A program made the translations under genes and the position numbers. From contig NZ_JABJRC010000018.1 in assembly GCF_013131805.1 (NCBI RefSeq), positions 1 through 44,315 on the forward strand: a stretch of DNA of 44,315 nucleotides, given 5' to 3'. A model generated the notes under the pieces. That model made no database searches. It was given only the letters and a program-made list of their open reading frames with translations, and had not been told where the DNA came from. This DNA comes from Kribbella sandramycini (lineage in GTDB: Bacteria > Actinomycetota > Actinomycetes > Propionibacteriales > Kribbellaceae). This document shows, one piece after another, positions 24,684 through 33,203 of this stretch; position 1 is the first letter of the stretch, and each line of letters begins with the position of its first letter.

Positions 24684-25057
24684 CCTCCGCCAACAAGGCC
24701 AAGGGCGCCCGCTGGGAGCTCGACATCGTCCGCTACCTCGCTGCCGTCTTCGGCCGCAAGGTCCGCCGCCCTCACGCCGAGGGCTTCGAGGACGTCGGCG
24801 ACATCCACGTGTCGCCGTTCTGCCTGCAGGCCAAGAACTACGCCGACGTGGGCACCGCCCTCCGCGTCGGAGTAGCCGGCGCCGAGCTGCAGGCCGCACG
24901 CGCCGAAGAGAAGTACGGCGTTGCCGTCATCAAGCGTCGCGGCAAAGGGGCCGCCGACGCCTACGTCGCAATGTCCCTGGCCGCCTTCCGCGACCTCGTC
25001 GAGGAGTACCACGCCCTCGCCGAGGACGCCTGGAAGTACCGAGAACTCAGCCGCTAA
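24680..25057 (+). CDS. PD-(D/E)XK Holliday-junction-resolvase-like nuclease
   Basis: 125 residues. KAKGARWELDIVRYL places Glu13 on the first helix, FEDVGDIHV gives Asp41, and CLQAKNYADVGTAL supplies the Q-x-K signature (Gln50, Lys52), the E-D-QxK core of archaeal-Hjc-like resolvases. Likely resolves branched DNA formed during phage replication and recombination, complementing the exonuclease at 21266. ATG 24680 overlaps the previous stop. Confidence 0.82.
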   Translation: MTSANKAKGARWELDIVRYLAAVFGRKVRRPHAEGFEDVGDIHVSPFCLQAKNYADVGTALRVGVAGAELQAARAEEKYGVAVIKRRGKGAADAYVAMSLAAFRDLVEEYHALAEDAWKYRELSR

Positions 25058-25066
25058 GGAGGCCCC

Positions 25067-25627
25067 GTGATCCGCAAGACCCTCGACCGCCTCGCCAAGC
25101 GGTTTCCCCTGTCCACCAAGGACGACGAGCTCCGCACCTACTACTTCGACACCGAGGTAACCACCCGCTCGGTCTCGGCGGCCGTCAAGAAGCTCGACGA
25201 CTGGGCCAAGGAGTCAGACGCTCCGATCGAGATCGTCCTCCACTCCCCCGGTGGCCTCGTCGATGCGGGCTTCTGGTTCGTCGAGGAGGTCCGCCACATC
25301 GCCAAGTCGCACGAGGTCTACACCCGCGCCGCCGGCATCACCGCGTCGATGGCGGGCCTCATGCTGCAGGCCGGAACCGAACGCATCATCGGCCACGAGT
25401 CCCGCCTCCACCTCCACCCGCCGAGCTCCGGCGTCTGGGGCAACGTCCACGAGATCCGCGAGACGTACGAGCACCTGGAGGAGACCTACTCGCGCATGTG
25501 TGAGCTCTACGCCTCGCGCGGCAAGCTCACCGCCGACGAGATCCGCGCAGAGGTCGACTCCCGCTGTGACTGGTACCTGACCCCGCAAGAGGCCCTCGAC
25601 GCGGGCTTCGCCGACTCGATCTTCTGA
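25067..25627 (+). CDS. ClpP-like serine protease
   Basis: 186 residues. IEIVLHSPGGLVDAGFWF (about 55-71) is the ClpP oxyanion/handle segment, ITASMAGLMLQAG (91-103) carries the catalytic Ser94, and RLHLHPPSSG (113-122) the catalytic His, probably His117. The acidic member is probably in the C-terminal EVDSRCDWYLTPQEALDAGFADSIF, whose ending matches the ClpP A-x-x-x-G-x-x-D pattern. Full ClpP core length. In other phages such proteins mature capsids, but here it sits among replication genes, far from the capsid block, which suggests a role in degrading or processing host or regulatory proteins. GTG 25067 after AAGGAGGCC. Confidence 0.87.
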   Translation: MIRKTLDRLAKRFPLSTKDDELRTYYFDTEVTTRSVSAAVKKLDDWAKESDAPIEIVLHSPGGLVDAGFWFVEEVRHIAKSHEVYTRAAGITASMAGLMLQAGTERIIGHESRLHLHPPSSGVWGNVHEIRETYEHLEETYSRMCELYASRGKLTADEIRAEVDSRCDWYLTPQEALDAGFADSIF

Positions 25628-25638
25628 GGAGAACTCAC

Positions 25639-25911
25639 ATGATGTTCAACCTGCCGAACGCCGAGCACGGCTCCGCGTTCCCGGTCCCCATGCTCGACGT
25701 CCCCCGCGTCCAGCTCCCCGGCGTCGACCGTGACGCCGTCGATGCCCTCCACGCCGAGATGGACGCCACCCGCGTCCTGCGCTGGCGCTACTCCCTGGCG
25801 ATGGCCCGGACCGGCAAGCACGTCTACACCGGAACGGTGCCCTCAGCAACGAAGACTGCCCGGCGGCGCCGCAACAAGGCCGCGCGCGTCGCTCGACGGG
25901 CGGGCCGCTGA
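25639..25911 (+). CDS. Small basic hypothetical protein
   Basis: 90 residues. A proline-rich hydrophobic start is followed by VDALHAEMDATRVLRWRYSLAMARTG and a strongly basic tail (KTARRRRNKAARVARRAGR) suited to nucleic-acid binding. Directly after the ClpP-like gene, with AGGAGAAC leader. Unknown role. Confidence 0.6.
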   Translation: MMFNLPNAEHGSAFPVPMLDVPRVQLPGVDRDAVDALHAEMDATRVLRWRYSLAMARTGKHVYTGTVPSATKTARRRRNKAARVARRAGR

Positions 25912-26291
25912 TGGGCTCCCGTGGACGGCAGTACATCACCAGCGACACGGAATACCGCGGCCTGGTCACCGAGGTCGGAGTCCGGGCCGTCAAGGTCCAG
26001 ATCTTCGACGAGACCGAGGAGGAGTTCGAAGCACGTAAGGCGTTGATCCTCGACGAACGCGAGCGCCGCTGGGCTTGGCGCAGGAGCCACTGGGAGATCA
26101 CGGGCTACGAGGACTACGAACGGGTGAGCGCCCACGGCCCCTACTCATCCATGACCTCTGCGAGGCGTTCCGTGAGTCGGCTCCTCAAGTCCGGGCCGAC
26201 AGAGTGGATCGACCGCGACGACCCCCGCATCCGACGTGTCACCTCCGGCAAGGTCCAGGTCGGCACTGTCACGTGGGTCGACGCCGAGTGA
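25911..26291 (+). CDS. Hypothetical protein
   Basis: 126 residues, start overlapping the previous stop by one base. Charged N-terminal half (VQIFDETEEEFEARKALILDERERRW), C-terminal beta-like part ending GKVQVGTVTWVDAE. No family recognised. Confidence 0.6.
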   Translation: MGSRGRQYITSDTEYRGLVTEVGVRAVKVQIFDETEEEFEARKALILDERERRWAWRRSHWEITGYEDYERVSAHGPYSSMTSARRSVSRLLKSGPTEWIDRDDPRIRRVTSGKVQVGTVTWVDAE

Positions 26292-26578
26292 AGCGCAGCG
26301 AGGTCTACAAGGGCGTCGACATCATCATCGCTCGGACGTACGACGAGGCAGCCGACGCGCGGACAGCACTGGCCGCCGCCGGCATCCGCGTCGACCAGTG
26401 CTTCAGTCCCGGCGCAACGCGCGACCTTCAAGGCATGAGAGTGCGCCGAATCTACGTCGCACCAGGCGTGCCGGACGAGGCGCCGGTGCTCCTGCACGCG
26501 ATCCGCTCGATGCTCGCCATGCGATCTCCGAACGTCTACACGGATGCCGCCGTGATTTTCCTGGAGAAACCGCAGTGA
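26288..26578 (+). CDS. Hypothetical protein
   Basis: 96 residues, GTG overlapping the previous stop. Alternating beta/alpha: VDIIIARTYDEAADARTALAAAGIRV, RVRRIYVAPGVPDEAPVLLHAIRSMLAMR, resembling a small alpha/beta domain. No catalytic motif recognised. Confidence 0.58.
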   Translation: MKRSEVYKGVDIIIARTYDEAADARTALAAAGIRVDQCFSPGATRDLQGMRVRRIYVAPGVPDEAPVLLHAIRSMLAMRSPNVYTDAAVIFLEKPQ

Positions 26579-26709
26579 CCGACGACCCCGAGCTCTGCGC
26601 CGTCCCCGCCTGTCGCGGCGTCGTCCGCACCGTCACCCGCGTCCTCGAAGACGGCGACCCCGAGCCCTACGGCTACTGCTCAACCTGCGGGCTACCCGTC
26701 ACCAACTGA
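26575..26709 (+). CDS. Small zinc-ribbon protein
   Basis: 44 residues, GTG overlapping the previous stop. Cysteines in LCAVPACRG and YCSTCG make a four-Cys ribbon. One of several such mini-proteins in this genome. A promoter-like element overlaps its stop. Confidence 0.58.
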   Translation: MTDDPELCAVPACRGVVRTVTRVLEDGDPEPYGYCSTCGLPVTN

Positions 26710-26735
26710 GCGCAGCCGCCCAACTTCACGGACAT
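26708..26735 (+). promoter_or_regulatory. GAGCRC/GGACAT repeated promoter-like element, site 5
   Basis: GAGCGC (26708-26713), 16-base spacer, GGACAT (26730-26735), 75 bases before the primase-helicase ATG. A near-perfect copy of the consensus, including CTTCAC before GGACAT. Confidence 0.72.
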
Positions 26736-26739
26736 CCAA

Positions 26740-26772
26740 AGCGCCCCCGACTCCACCTGAGTCGGGGGCGCT
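26740..26772 (+). terminator. Strong hairpin just downstream of promoter element 5
   Basis: AGCGCCCCCGACTC (26740-26753) pairs perfectly over 14 bp with 26759-26772, 5-base loop. It would end the upstream operon, but it would also lie at the very 5' end of any transcript from the element at 26708-26735. Confidence 0.8.
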
Positions 26773-26810
26773 GTCGCGTTCCCGAAAACTCCCCGGAGGC
26801 CACCGCCGAT

Positions 26811-29354
26811 ATGGCAGATCCATTCACCGACCCCGCCCCGGCCACCCCCGCCGGGAGCCTCACCTTCGCCGACTTCCTCGGCCGCTTCGACGTGGTCGAC
26901 GAGGAGGCCAACGGCTACGCCGTCATCTGTCCCGCCCACGACGACGAGAAGCCCTCGCTCCGCGTGGCTTATAACGCCGACCGCAAGACCCTGATCTTAC
27001 GGTGCCGCGTCGGCTGCAAGACCGCCGACGTGCTCTCCACACTCGACCTCCGGATGACCGACCTCTTCAACGTCGAACCCGGCGACATGGCCAACGTGAA
27101 GTCAGCCGGCGCGGTCCCCGAGGCAGTCTCCATCGCTCACCGCGCGGCTCTCGCGATGTACCTCAGCGCGTCAGCGGGCAAGCTGTTCCACGAGGGCGCC
27201 GACGCCGTCGACTACGCCGAGGCGCGCTTCGGGATCACCAACGACCGCGCGGATGCACTCGGTCTCGGCTACGACGACGGCACCTTGTCGTCTGGCATCG
27301 TCGGCCTGTCTCGCGACCTCTACCGAGACACCGCCCGTCTTGTCGTCCCCTTCAACGACTTCGACGGGCACCCGCACTACCTGCAGGCCCGCGCCATCGA
27401 CACGGACTACTCCGGGCGCGCGAAGTGGTCCGGCCCGTTCAACCCGGAGGGCATGCGCTGGGGCGTCTATGGCTGGTTCCCCGGCGACCTGCCTTGGGAC
27501 GAGGTCCTCGTCACCGAAGGTCCTGGAGACGGCCTGACCTCCGTCGGCGCGGGGTACGACACGCTTCTCATCCGCGGCGCCTCCATGGGTCTGCCCGACG
27601 ACGTCCTCGCCGAGCTGGCGACCCGGTTCCCTGACCGGACCTTCGTCCTCGCAGGCGATCCGGACAAGGGCGGCCAGCGCTTCAACGAGATCGTCGGCGA
27701 GCGGCTGACGTCGGTCGGTCTCCGCGTCGCGGTCCTGCAGCTCCCCGGCGTCGACATCTCCGATTGGCGCAAGCAGGACCCGGACGCCTTCTACCCGGCG
27801 TTCACCGAGGCTGTTACCTCAGCGGCGCCATGGGAGCCCCCGGCCGCCGATGTCCAGCCGGAAAGCGCCTCTCCCTCTGTTCCCTCCATGGAGGAAGCAC
27901 AGCTCGCGCACACCGAGCTCGGGAATGCCACTCGCCTCTTCCACCGGATGAACCGCATGGTCCGCCACTCCGGCGCCCTCGGCTTCCTCGTCTGGAACGG
28001 GCGCGCGTGGGAGGTCGACCTCCGTAACCGCGTCCTCGCTGAGGCCGCCAGCTCGGCCGAGGCCCTCATGGACGAGGCACTCCGCATGCCGAAGGGCGAG
28101 GAGGGCTCTCCGGCCGACAAGGCACGCAAGGCCGCTCTCCGCTGGGCGCATGACTCCCAACGCGAGCGCAACCTCAAGGCCACCGTCGAGCTCCTGAAGA
28201 CTCGCCCCGGCGTCTCCGTTGCGGCCGACGAGCTCGACGCCAAGCCCGACCTCCTTGCCTGCCGCAACGGAACCGTCAACCTGCGCACCGGAGAGTTCGG
28301 TCCATCCAACCCGAACGACCTCCTCACCAAGGCGATCGACGTCGACTACGACGCCGACGCCAAGGCCCCGCGCTGGGAGTCGTTCCTCGGCGAGTGCTTC
28401 CCCGACGACGACTCGATGCCCGGCTATCTGCAGCGCCTCGTCGGCTACGGGATCACGGGCCACAACCGCGAGCAGTGCTACGTCATGCTGCACGGTCGCG
28501 GCGGCAACGGGAAGTCCGTCTTCACGACGGCGCTGTACAACACCTTCCGCGCCATCACCGAGGCCGCACCGATCGAGACGTTCCTAGCCGGCGGGACCAC
28601 CGACGGCTCCTCCGCGTCCTCGGACGTCGCGATCCTCCGCAGTGCGCGGCTGGTCCTGACCTCCGAAGCCGAGTCCGGCGCGCGGATGGCGGACGCCAAG
28701 CTGAAGCGGCTCACCGGCGACGACCCCGTCACCGCCCGATTCCTCTACAAGGAGCCGTTCACCTTCACGCCCGCCTTCCTGCTGTTCATGTCGACCAACG
28801 CCATCCCGGAGAACCGCGACAACTCGGACGGAATCTGGCGGCGGCTCAAGGTCATCGAGTGGAAGCAGCAGTTCAAGGGAGCCCGCAAGGACTCCAGCCT
28901 CTCGGCCAAGCTCCGCGCCGAGCGCGCTGGCATCCTCGCGTGGGCTGTCCGGGGCGCGATGGACTGGTTCGCCCGCGGGAACCTCGGCGAACCGCAGCGG
29001 GTCACCGAGACCGTTGACGACCTCCGCAAGGAGTCGGACAAGCTCCTTGAGTTCTACCCCGGCGTGCTGGTCAACGATGACGCCGGCTGGATCGAGCGAG
29101 CCGAGCTGTACGCCCTCTATCGCGAGTGGGTAGAGCGCGAAGGCAACCACCCGTGGCAGCCCCGCACGCTCTACGACGAGCTACGCGCTCGCGGCGTCGA
29201 GCAGTCGGGCCGCAAGGGCAAGCGCGGCTTCAAAGGCATCCGCCCCGCCCGCCCCTCGGAGAAGGCTGCCGACGAGCGAGCACAGGACAACCCGCTCACG
29301 GACATCACCACCAACAGCGAGGACGCCCCCGATCTGGAGTCGTTCGAGCCCTGA
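26811..29354 (+). CDS. DNA primase-helicase (P4/D5 type)
   Basis: 847 residues. N-terminal zinc-binding segment VICPAHDDEKPSL...LRCRVGCK (Cys40, His43, Cys65, Cys69). TOPRIM-like primase region with VLVTEGPGDGLTSVGAG near 232 and FVLAGDPDKGGQRF near 280. A D5-type N-terminal segment follows, then the superfamily 3 helicase: Walker A GRGGNGKSVF near 562-571, ARLVLTSEAE (Walker B) near 613, and LLFMSTNAIPEN sensor near 660. Primes and unwinds phage DNA. ATG 26811 after CGGAGGCC. An internal promoter-like element near its 3' end serves the methylase. Confidence 0.93.
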   Translation: MADPFTDPAPATPAGSLTFADFLGRFDVVDEEANGYAVICPAHDDEKPSLRVAYNADRKTLILRCRVGCKTADVLSTLDLRMTDLFNVEPGDMANVKSAGAVPEAVSIAHRAALAMYLSASAGKLFHEGADAVDYAEARFGITNDRADALGLGYDDGTLSSGIVGLSRDLYRDTARLVVPFNDFDGHPHYLQARAIDTDYSGRAKWSGPFNPEGMRWGVYGWFPGDLPWDEVLVTEGPGDGLTSVGAGYDTLLIRGASMGLPDDVLAELATRFPDRTFVLAGDPDKGGQRFNEIVGERLTSVGLRVAVLQLPGVDISDWRKQDPDAFYPAFTEAVTSAAPWEPPAADVQPESASPSVPSMEEAQLAHTELGNATRLFHRMNRMVRHSGALGFLVWNGRAWEVDLRNRVLAEAASSAEALMDEALRMPKGEEGSPADKARKAALRWAHDSQRERNLKATVELLKTRPGVSVAADELDAKPDLLACRNGTVNLRTGEFGPSNPNDLLTKAIDVDYDADAKAPRWESFLGECFPDDDSMPGYLQRLVGYGITGHNREQCYVMLHGRGGNGKSVFTTALYNTFRAITEAAPIETFLAGGTTDGSSASSDVAILRSARLVLTSEAESGARMADAKLKRLTGDDPVTARFLYKEPFTFTPAFLLFMSTNAIPENRDNSDGIWRRLKVIEWKQQFKGARKDSSLSAKLRAERAGILAWAVRGAMDWFARGNLGEPQRVTETVDDLRKESDKLLEFYPGVLVNDDAGWIERAELYALYREWVEREGNHPWQPRTLYDELRARGVEQSGRKGKRGFKGIRPARPSEKAADERAQDNPLTDITTNSEDAPDLESFEP
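29278..29305 (+). promoter_or_regulatory. GAGCRC/GGACAT repeated promoter-like element, site 6 (intragenic)
   Basis: GAGCAC (29278-29283), 16-base spacer, GGACAT (29300-29305), inside the last codons of the primase gene and 126 bases before the methylase start. A terminator hairpin (29370-29409) lies in between, as at site 5. Confidence 0.65.
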
Positions 29355-29369
29355 TCCGCACGACCACCC

Positions 29370-29409
29370 AAGGCCCCCGGCCCGTCATCACGACGGCGCT
29401 GGGGGCCTT
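29370..29409 (+). terminator. Terminator hairpin between primase and methylase
   Basis: AAGGCCCCC (29370-29378) pairs with GGGGGCCTT (29401-29409), followed by TCTTC. The 22-base loop holds a further CGTC/GACG pairing. Confidence 0.8.
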
Positions 29410-29431
29410 TCTTCATGCCCGAGGAGGCATC

Positions 29432-30709
29432 GTGCCCCACTTTGACGCCGAGGTCGTCGACCTCTGCGGCGGTCCCGGCGGCTGGGACCACGCAGCCACC
29501 ACCCAACTAGGTATGGACGTGACCGGCATCGAGGCCGACCCGTCCGCGTGCGAGACCCGGAACGCCGCCGGGCTCCACACCATCCAGGACGACATCCGGA
29601 ACTACAGCGCCAAGGACTTCCCCAAGGCGACCGGACTCATCGCCTCGCCGCCGTGCCCGACCTTCTCGATCGCTGGCAAGGGCGCGGGACGTGCCGCGAT
29701 GGAGGCCGTCCTCGGCGGCGTCCGCTCCCTCGCCGCCCGCGAGCACACCAAGTACGAGGTCATTGCCGACGACACGACGACCCTCGTCCTGGAGCCGCTC
29801 CGCTGGCTGATCGAGGCGCACGACTGGGGCCGCCCCTTCGAGTGGATCGCCCTTGAGCAGGTGCCGCCTGTGCTCCCGATCTGGGAGGCGTACGCCGAGG
29901 TCCTCCGCGAGCTTGGCTACTCCGTTGCTACCGGCAACCTCCAGGCCGAGCAGTACGGCGTACCGCAGACGCGCAAGCGCGCCATCCTCGTTGCCCGGCG
30001 CGGTGTCGACGTCGCGCTGCCGACTCCGACCCACTCGAAGTACCACAACCGCACGCCCGACCGCCTCGACGTCGGCGTCAAGAAGTGGGTCAGCATGGCG
30101 GAAGCCATCTCGTGGGGCATGACCCACCGCCCCTACCCGACCGTCGCCGCTGGTACCGCAGCGGGCGGCGCCGACCCGCAGATGATCGGCGGCTCCGGCG
30201 CCCGGAAGACGATCGCCAACGAACGCGCCGAGGGTCGCTGGATCGAGAAGGCTTGGGACCCGACGGACCTCGTCGGCTTCGCCCGTCAGGCCGACCGCGA
30301 CGACGTCATCACCCTCAACGGGAACGACTACCGCGCCCGCGACCTCCGCGACGCCGACAAGCCCGCCTTCGTCGTCACCGAGAAGTCCCGGAGCTGGAGC
30401 CGCTGGCAGTACGTCAACGGCAACCAAGCGAAGTCCGCACGCCGCGACCTCGACCAGCCCGCCCCGACGGTCCACTTCGGCGCCCGGCTCAACGCCGTCG
30501 TCTGGGAGAACGCCGTACTCGACGAGTCCCAGCGTGAGCGCGAGCAGGTCCGCGTCTCCGTCCAGGAGGCGGCCGTCCTCCAGTCCTTCCCGCCGGACTA
30601 CCCGTGGCGTGGCTCCCGGACCAAGCAGTTCCAGCAGGTCGGCAACGCCATCCCGCCCGTCATGGCGCAAGCCATCTTGTCCGCCGTCACCGGAAGGGAG
30701 ACCGCGTGA
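29432..30709 (+). CDS. DNA (cytosine-5) methyltransferase
   Basis: 425 residues. Motif I VVDLCGGPGGWDHA (8-21) binds S-adenosylmethionine, motif IV ASPPCPTFS (71-79) holds the catalytic Cys75, motif VI is WIALEQVPPVL, motif VIII-like QTRKRAILVARR, and the C-terminal QVGNAIPPVMAQAI is motifs IX-X. Start GTG 29432 is set by AGGAGG at 29422-29427. No partner restriction gene is visible, so it probably modifies phage DNA against host restriction or marks replication status. Stop overlaps the polymerase GTG. Confidence 0.93.
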   Translation: MPHFDAEVVDLCGGPGGWDHAATTQLGMDVTGIEADPSACETRNAAGLHTIQDDIRNYSAKDFPKATGLIASPPCPTFSIAGKGAGRAAMEAVLGGVRSLAAREHTKYEVIADDTTTLVLEPLRWLIEAHDWGRPFEWIALEQVPPVLPIWEAYAEVLRELGYSVATGNLQAEQYGVPQTRKRAILVARRGVDVALPTPTHSKYHNRTPDRLDVGVKKWVSMAEAISWGMTHRPYPTVAAGTAAGGADPQMIGGSGARKTIANERAEGRWIEKAWDPTDLVGFARQADRDDVITLNGNDYRARDLRDADKPAFVVTEKSRSWSRWQYVNGNQAKSARRDLDQPAPTVHFGARLNAVVWENAVLDESQREREQVRVSVQEAAVLQSFPPDYPWRGSRTKQFQQVGNAIPPVMAQAILSAVTGRETA

Positions 30710-32565
30710 TCCGCCTGACGCACCGCGTTGCCGGTGACGAGGTCCCGATCTTCTACCCCGAGACCGACGCCGACCTGTCCGGCTTCCGCGACTTCCTCGA
30801 CCGGAACGCCGGGCAGGTCGTTGCCTTCGACACCGAGACCACTGGCCTCCACATCTACGGTGCCGCGTTCGGCGTCCGCCTCGCACAGTTCGGCTCATGC
30901 GAGGAGGCATGGGTCATCCGTGTCGACCGCTTCGCCGCCACGATCCGCGAGACCCTCGCCCACCCCGGCCGCCAGTGGGTCGCCCACAACGCCCCGTACG
31001 ACCTCCTCGCCGTCGACCGCGTCGGCCTCGCCCCGTTCGCCGAGCTCGGTCCCCGGATGTTCGACACCTACATCTTGGCGCACCTCGCGGACCCCCGGAT
31101 GGAGTCCGAGGGCGGCACCGGACTCGGCCTGAAGCCGCTGTCTGCGGTCTACGTCGACCCCGAGGCCGAGGACACGGCGAAGGGCCTGTACGCCGTCTTC
31201 CGGTCGGAGTACAAGGCGACCAAGGAGACCGGCTGGGCGCTCATCGACATCGACCACCCGCTCTACATCCGGTACGCCGGCCTGGACGTCATCTACACCG
31301 CCCGCCTCCTCCGCGAGCTCGGCATCCTGATCAAGGGCAACGGCCTGTCCAAGCTCGCGCACTTCGAGCACCGCGTACAGCTGATCACCACGTCCATGCA
31401 GCGCCGAGGCATGCGGGTCGACGTCGACTACACGCGACAGCTGGTCGCCGAGCTCGCCGCCGAGGAGCAGCAGTACAAGGCAGTCGCCGCCCGGTTCGGC
31501 GTCGAGAACGTCAACTCCACTCGGCAGGTCACCGCCGCCCTGCAGGGCATGGGCGAGCAGTGGTCGACCAAGACCGCCACCGGCAACCTCTCGGTCGGCA
31601 AAGACGTGCTCCTCGGGATGGCGGATCTAGACCACCAGTGGACCCGCAACAACCGCCGCGACCCCAACCTTGTAGCCGACGCCGTCGTCCGCGCCAAGCG
31701 AGCCTCGAAGTGGTCGACGTCGTACGCACAGGCGTTCCTCGACCGCCGGGACGATGACGATCGCATCCACCCATCGATCAAGTCCCTCGCCGCCCGGACC
31801 GCCCGCATGTCCGTGTCGGACCCGCCGCTCCAGCAGCTCCCCTCCGGAGACTGGAAGATCCGCCGCGGGATTATCGCCGACGAGGGCATGACGATCTGGA
31901 GCGTCGACTACTCACAGGTCGAGATGAAGGTCATTGCCGCGCTGTCCGGCGACCCGAACATGCTCCGGGCCGTTGCCTCCGGCGAGGACCTCCACACCTT
32001 CACGGCCAAGCTCGTCATGGGACCGCGCTGGGCCACGATGACCGACACCGAGAAGGCCAAGGCCCGGAAGCTGTTCAAGGGCGTCGGCTTCGGCAAGGTC
32101 TACGGCGGCGGCGCTGCGGGTCTCGCCCGGCAGACCGGCATCACGTACGAGGAGGCCAAGGCCGCCACCGACGCCTACGACGCCGCCTTCCCCGGCATCA
32201 AGGCGTACGGCCGCCGGCTGCAGCGCCAAGCCCAGTTCGGCAAGTTCGAGGTCGTGACGCCGTTCGGGCGGCACCTCCCGCTCGACCGCGATCGGATGTA
32301 CGCGGCAACCAACTATGTCGTCCAGTCCACCGCCCGCGACCTGCTGGCGAAGGCACTCGTTGACCTCGACAACCAAGGGCTCTCAGACCACCTGCTGCTA
32401 CCCGTCCACGACGAGATCCTCGGTCAAGCTCCCGTTGCCGACGCCAACGAGTTCGCCCACGAAGTCCGCCGCGTAATGGAGTCCACGTTCCAGGGTGTCG
32501 CCATCACCGCCGACGCCGAGGTGTACGGCTCCAACTGGGGCATGGGATACGGCGCTGCGGCCTAG
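30706..32565 (+). CDS. DNA polymerase I (family A) with 3'-5' exonuclease
   Basis: 619 residues. Exonuclease motifs: VVAFDTETTGLH (Asp42, Glu44), WVAHNAPYDLL near 91, YAGLDVIYTARL near 190. Polymerase motifs: A WSVDYSQVEMKVIAALSGD near 398, B KARKLFKGVGFGKVYGGG near 450, C LLLPVHDEIL near 563. No 5'-3' nuclease domain, which is usual for phage versions. All catalytic residues look intact. GTG 30706 overlaps the methylase stop. Replicates the phage genome with the primase-helicase. Confidence 0.96.
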   Translation: MIRLTHRVAGDEVPIFYPETDADLSGFRDFLDRNAGQVVAFDTETTGLHIYGAAFGVRLAQFGSCEEAWVIRVDRFAATIRETLAHPGRQWVAHNAPYDLLAVDRVGLAPFAELGPRMFDTYILAHLADPRMESEGGTGLGLKPLSAVYVDPEAEDTAKGLYAVFRSEYKATKETGWALIDIDHPLYIRYAGLDVIYTARLLRELGILIKGNGLSKLAHFEHRVQLITTSMQRRGMRVDVDYTRQLVAELAAEEQQYKAVAARFGVENVNSTRQVTAALQGMGEQWSTKTATGNLSVGKDVLLGMADLDHQWTRNNRRDPNLVADAVVRAKRASKWSTSYAQAFLDRRDDDDRIHPSIKSLAARTARMSVSDPPLQQLPSGDWKIRRGIIADEGMTIWSVDYSQVEMKVIAALSGDPNMLRAVASGEDLHTFTAKLVMGPRWATMTDTEKAKARKLFKGVGFGKVYGGGAAGLARQTGITYEEAKAATDAYDAAFPGIKAYGRRLQRQAQFGKFEVVTPFGRHLPLDRDRMYAATNYVVQSTARDLLAKALVDLDNQGLSDHLLLPVHDEILGQAPVADANEFAHEVRRVMESTFQGVAITADAEVYGSNWGMGYGAAA

Positions 32566-32765
32566 CGGCTAAGGCCGAAATTGCAGCTTTCGGCATGTAA
32601 CGCAAGGCGAAACCTCACCCGAAGTTGCACGTACTGGCAGGTAACGCTAGTTCGTCCTGACAAAGCCCCGTTGTTATGTGATCCATCCCACATTTATCCA
32701 TCCACAGTCTCCCAATCTGTGACCAAAACCGTCCTACGCCGCGCCTAGACTCACTCGGAGTAACA
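32566..32765. other. AT-rich intergenic region, candidate replication origin
   Basis: 200 non-coding bases after the polymerase. It contains a 7-bp GCCGAAA/TTTCGGC hairpin (32574-32594), two imperfect 30-base direct repeats (32577-32606 and 32621-32650, 22 of 30 identical), an AT-rich stretch (32661-32720, 28 of 60 G+C) and TTTATCCATCCACAG near 32693, similar to a DnaA box. A TAGACT -10-like hexamer (32746-32751) lies just before GTG 32766. Origin function is inference. Confidence 0.45.
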
Positions 32766-33062
32766 GTGACCACGATCCACGAGGCATACGCCGAACTGAT
32801 CCAGACCCTGAAGGACCTGGAGGGAGTCCTTCGCCCCGCCGTCGCCGCCCAGTACGACGCCCCGCCAGGTGGTACTAGCGACGCCGCGCCGAACGGGATT
32901 CCGAATCCCACGCTCGACACCGTGATCGACGCCAGGCGATCCGACCTCTCAGACGAGATCCGTCGTACCGCCGCCGCATTGCTCACGGCGACGCGCGCAA
33001 TTCGACCGCAAGTGCCAGCGCTGGGGGCCGCCCTTGCTCGCTGGGAGGGGGAAACACCATGA
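32766..33062 (+). CDS. Hypothetical helical protein
   Basis: 98 residues, GTG 32766. Helices at both ends (AYAELIQTLKDLEGVLRPAVAAQY; SDEIRRTAAALLTATRAIRPQ) around a disordered Gly/Pro/Asn linker. Preceded by a TAGACT hexamer 15 bases upstream, so it may have a short or weak leader and its own promoter. Its end overlaps the next small gene by four bases. Unknown function. Confidence 0.6.
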   Translation: MTTIHEAYAELIQTLKDLEGVLRPAVAAQYDAPPGGTSDAAPNGIPNPTLDTVIDARRSDLSDEIRRTAAALLTATRAIRPQVPALGAALARWEGETP

Positions 33063-33187
33063 CACTCGATGAACTGACACCCGAGGACGCGGAGCGTGTC
33101 CGCATCCTCACCAGCGAGTTACTCGACCTCGCCGGCGAGGCCCTCGGTCCGCTGCTTTCCCCGGTGCTCTACCTGAGCGCCGCGTAA
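33059..33187 (+). CDS. Very small acidic protein
   Basis: 42 residues starting MTLDELTPEDAERVRILTSELL. ATG overlaps the previous TGA. Acidic and helical, ending LYLSAA. Followed by a strong terminator. Function unknown. Confidence 0.55.
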   Translation: MTLDELTPEDAERVRILTSELLDLAGEALGPLLSPVLYLSAA

Positions 33188-33203
33188 CGCTCTCCTCACC
33201 CAC

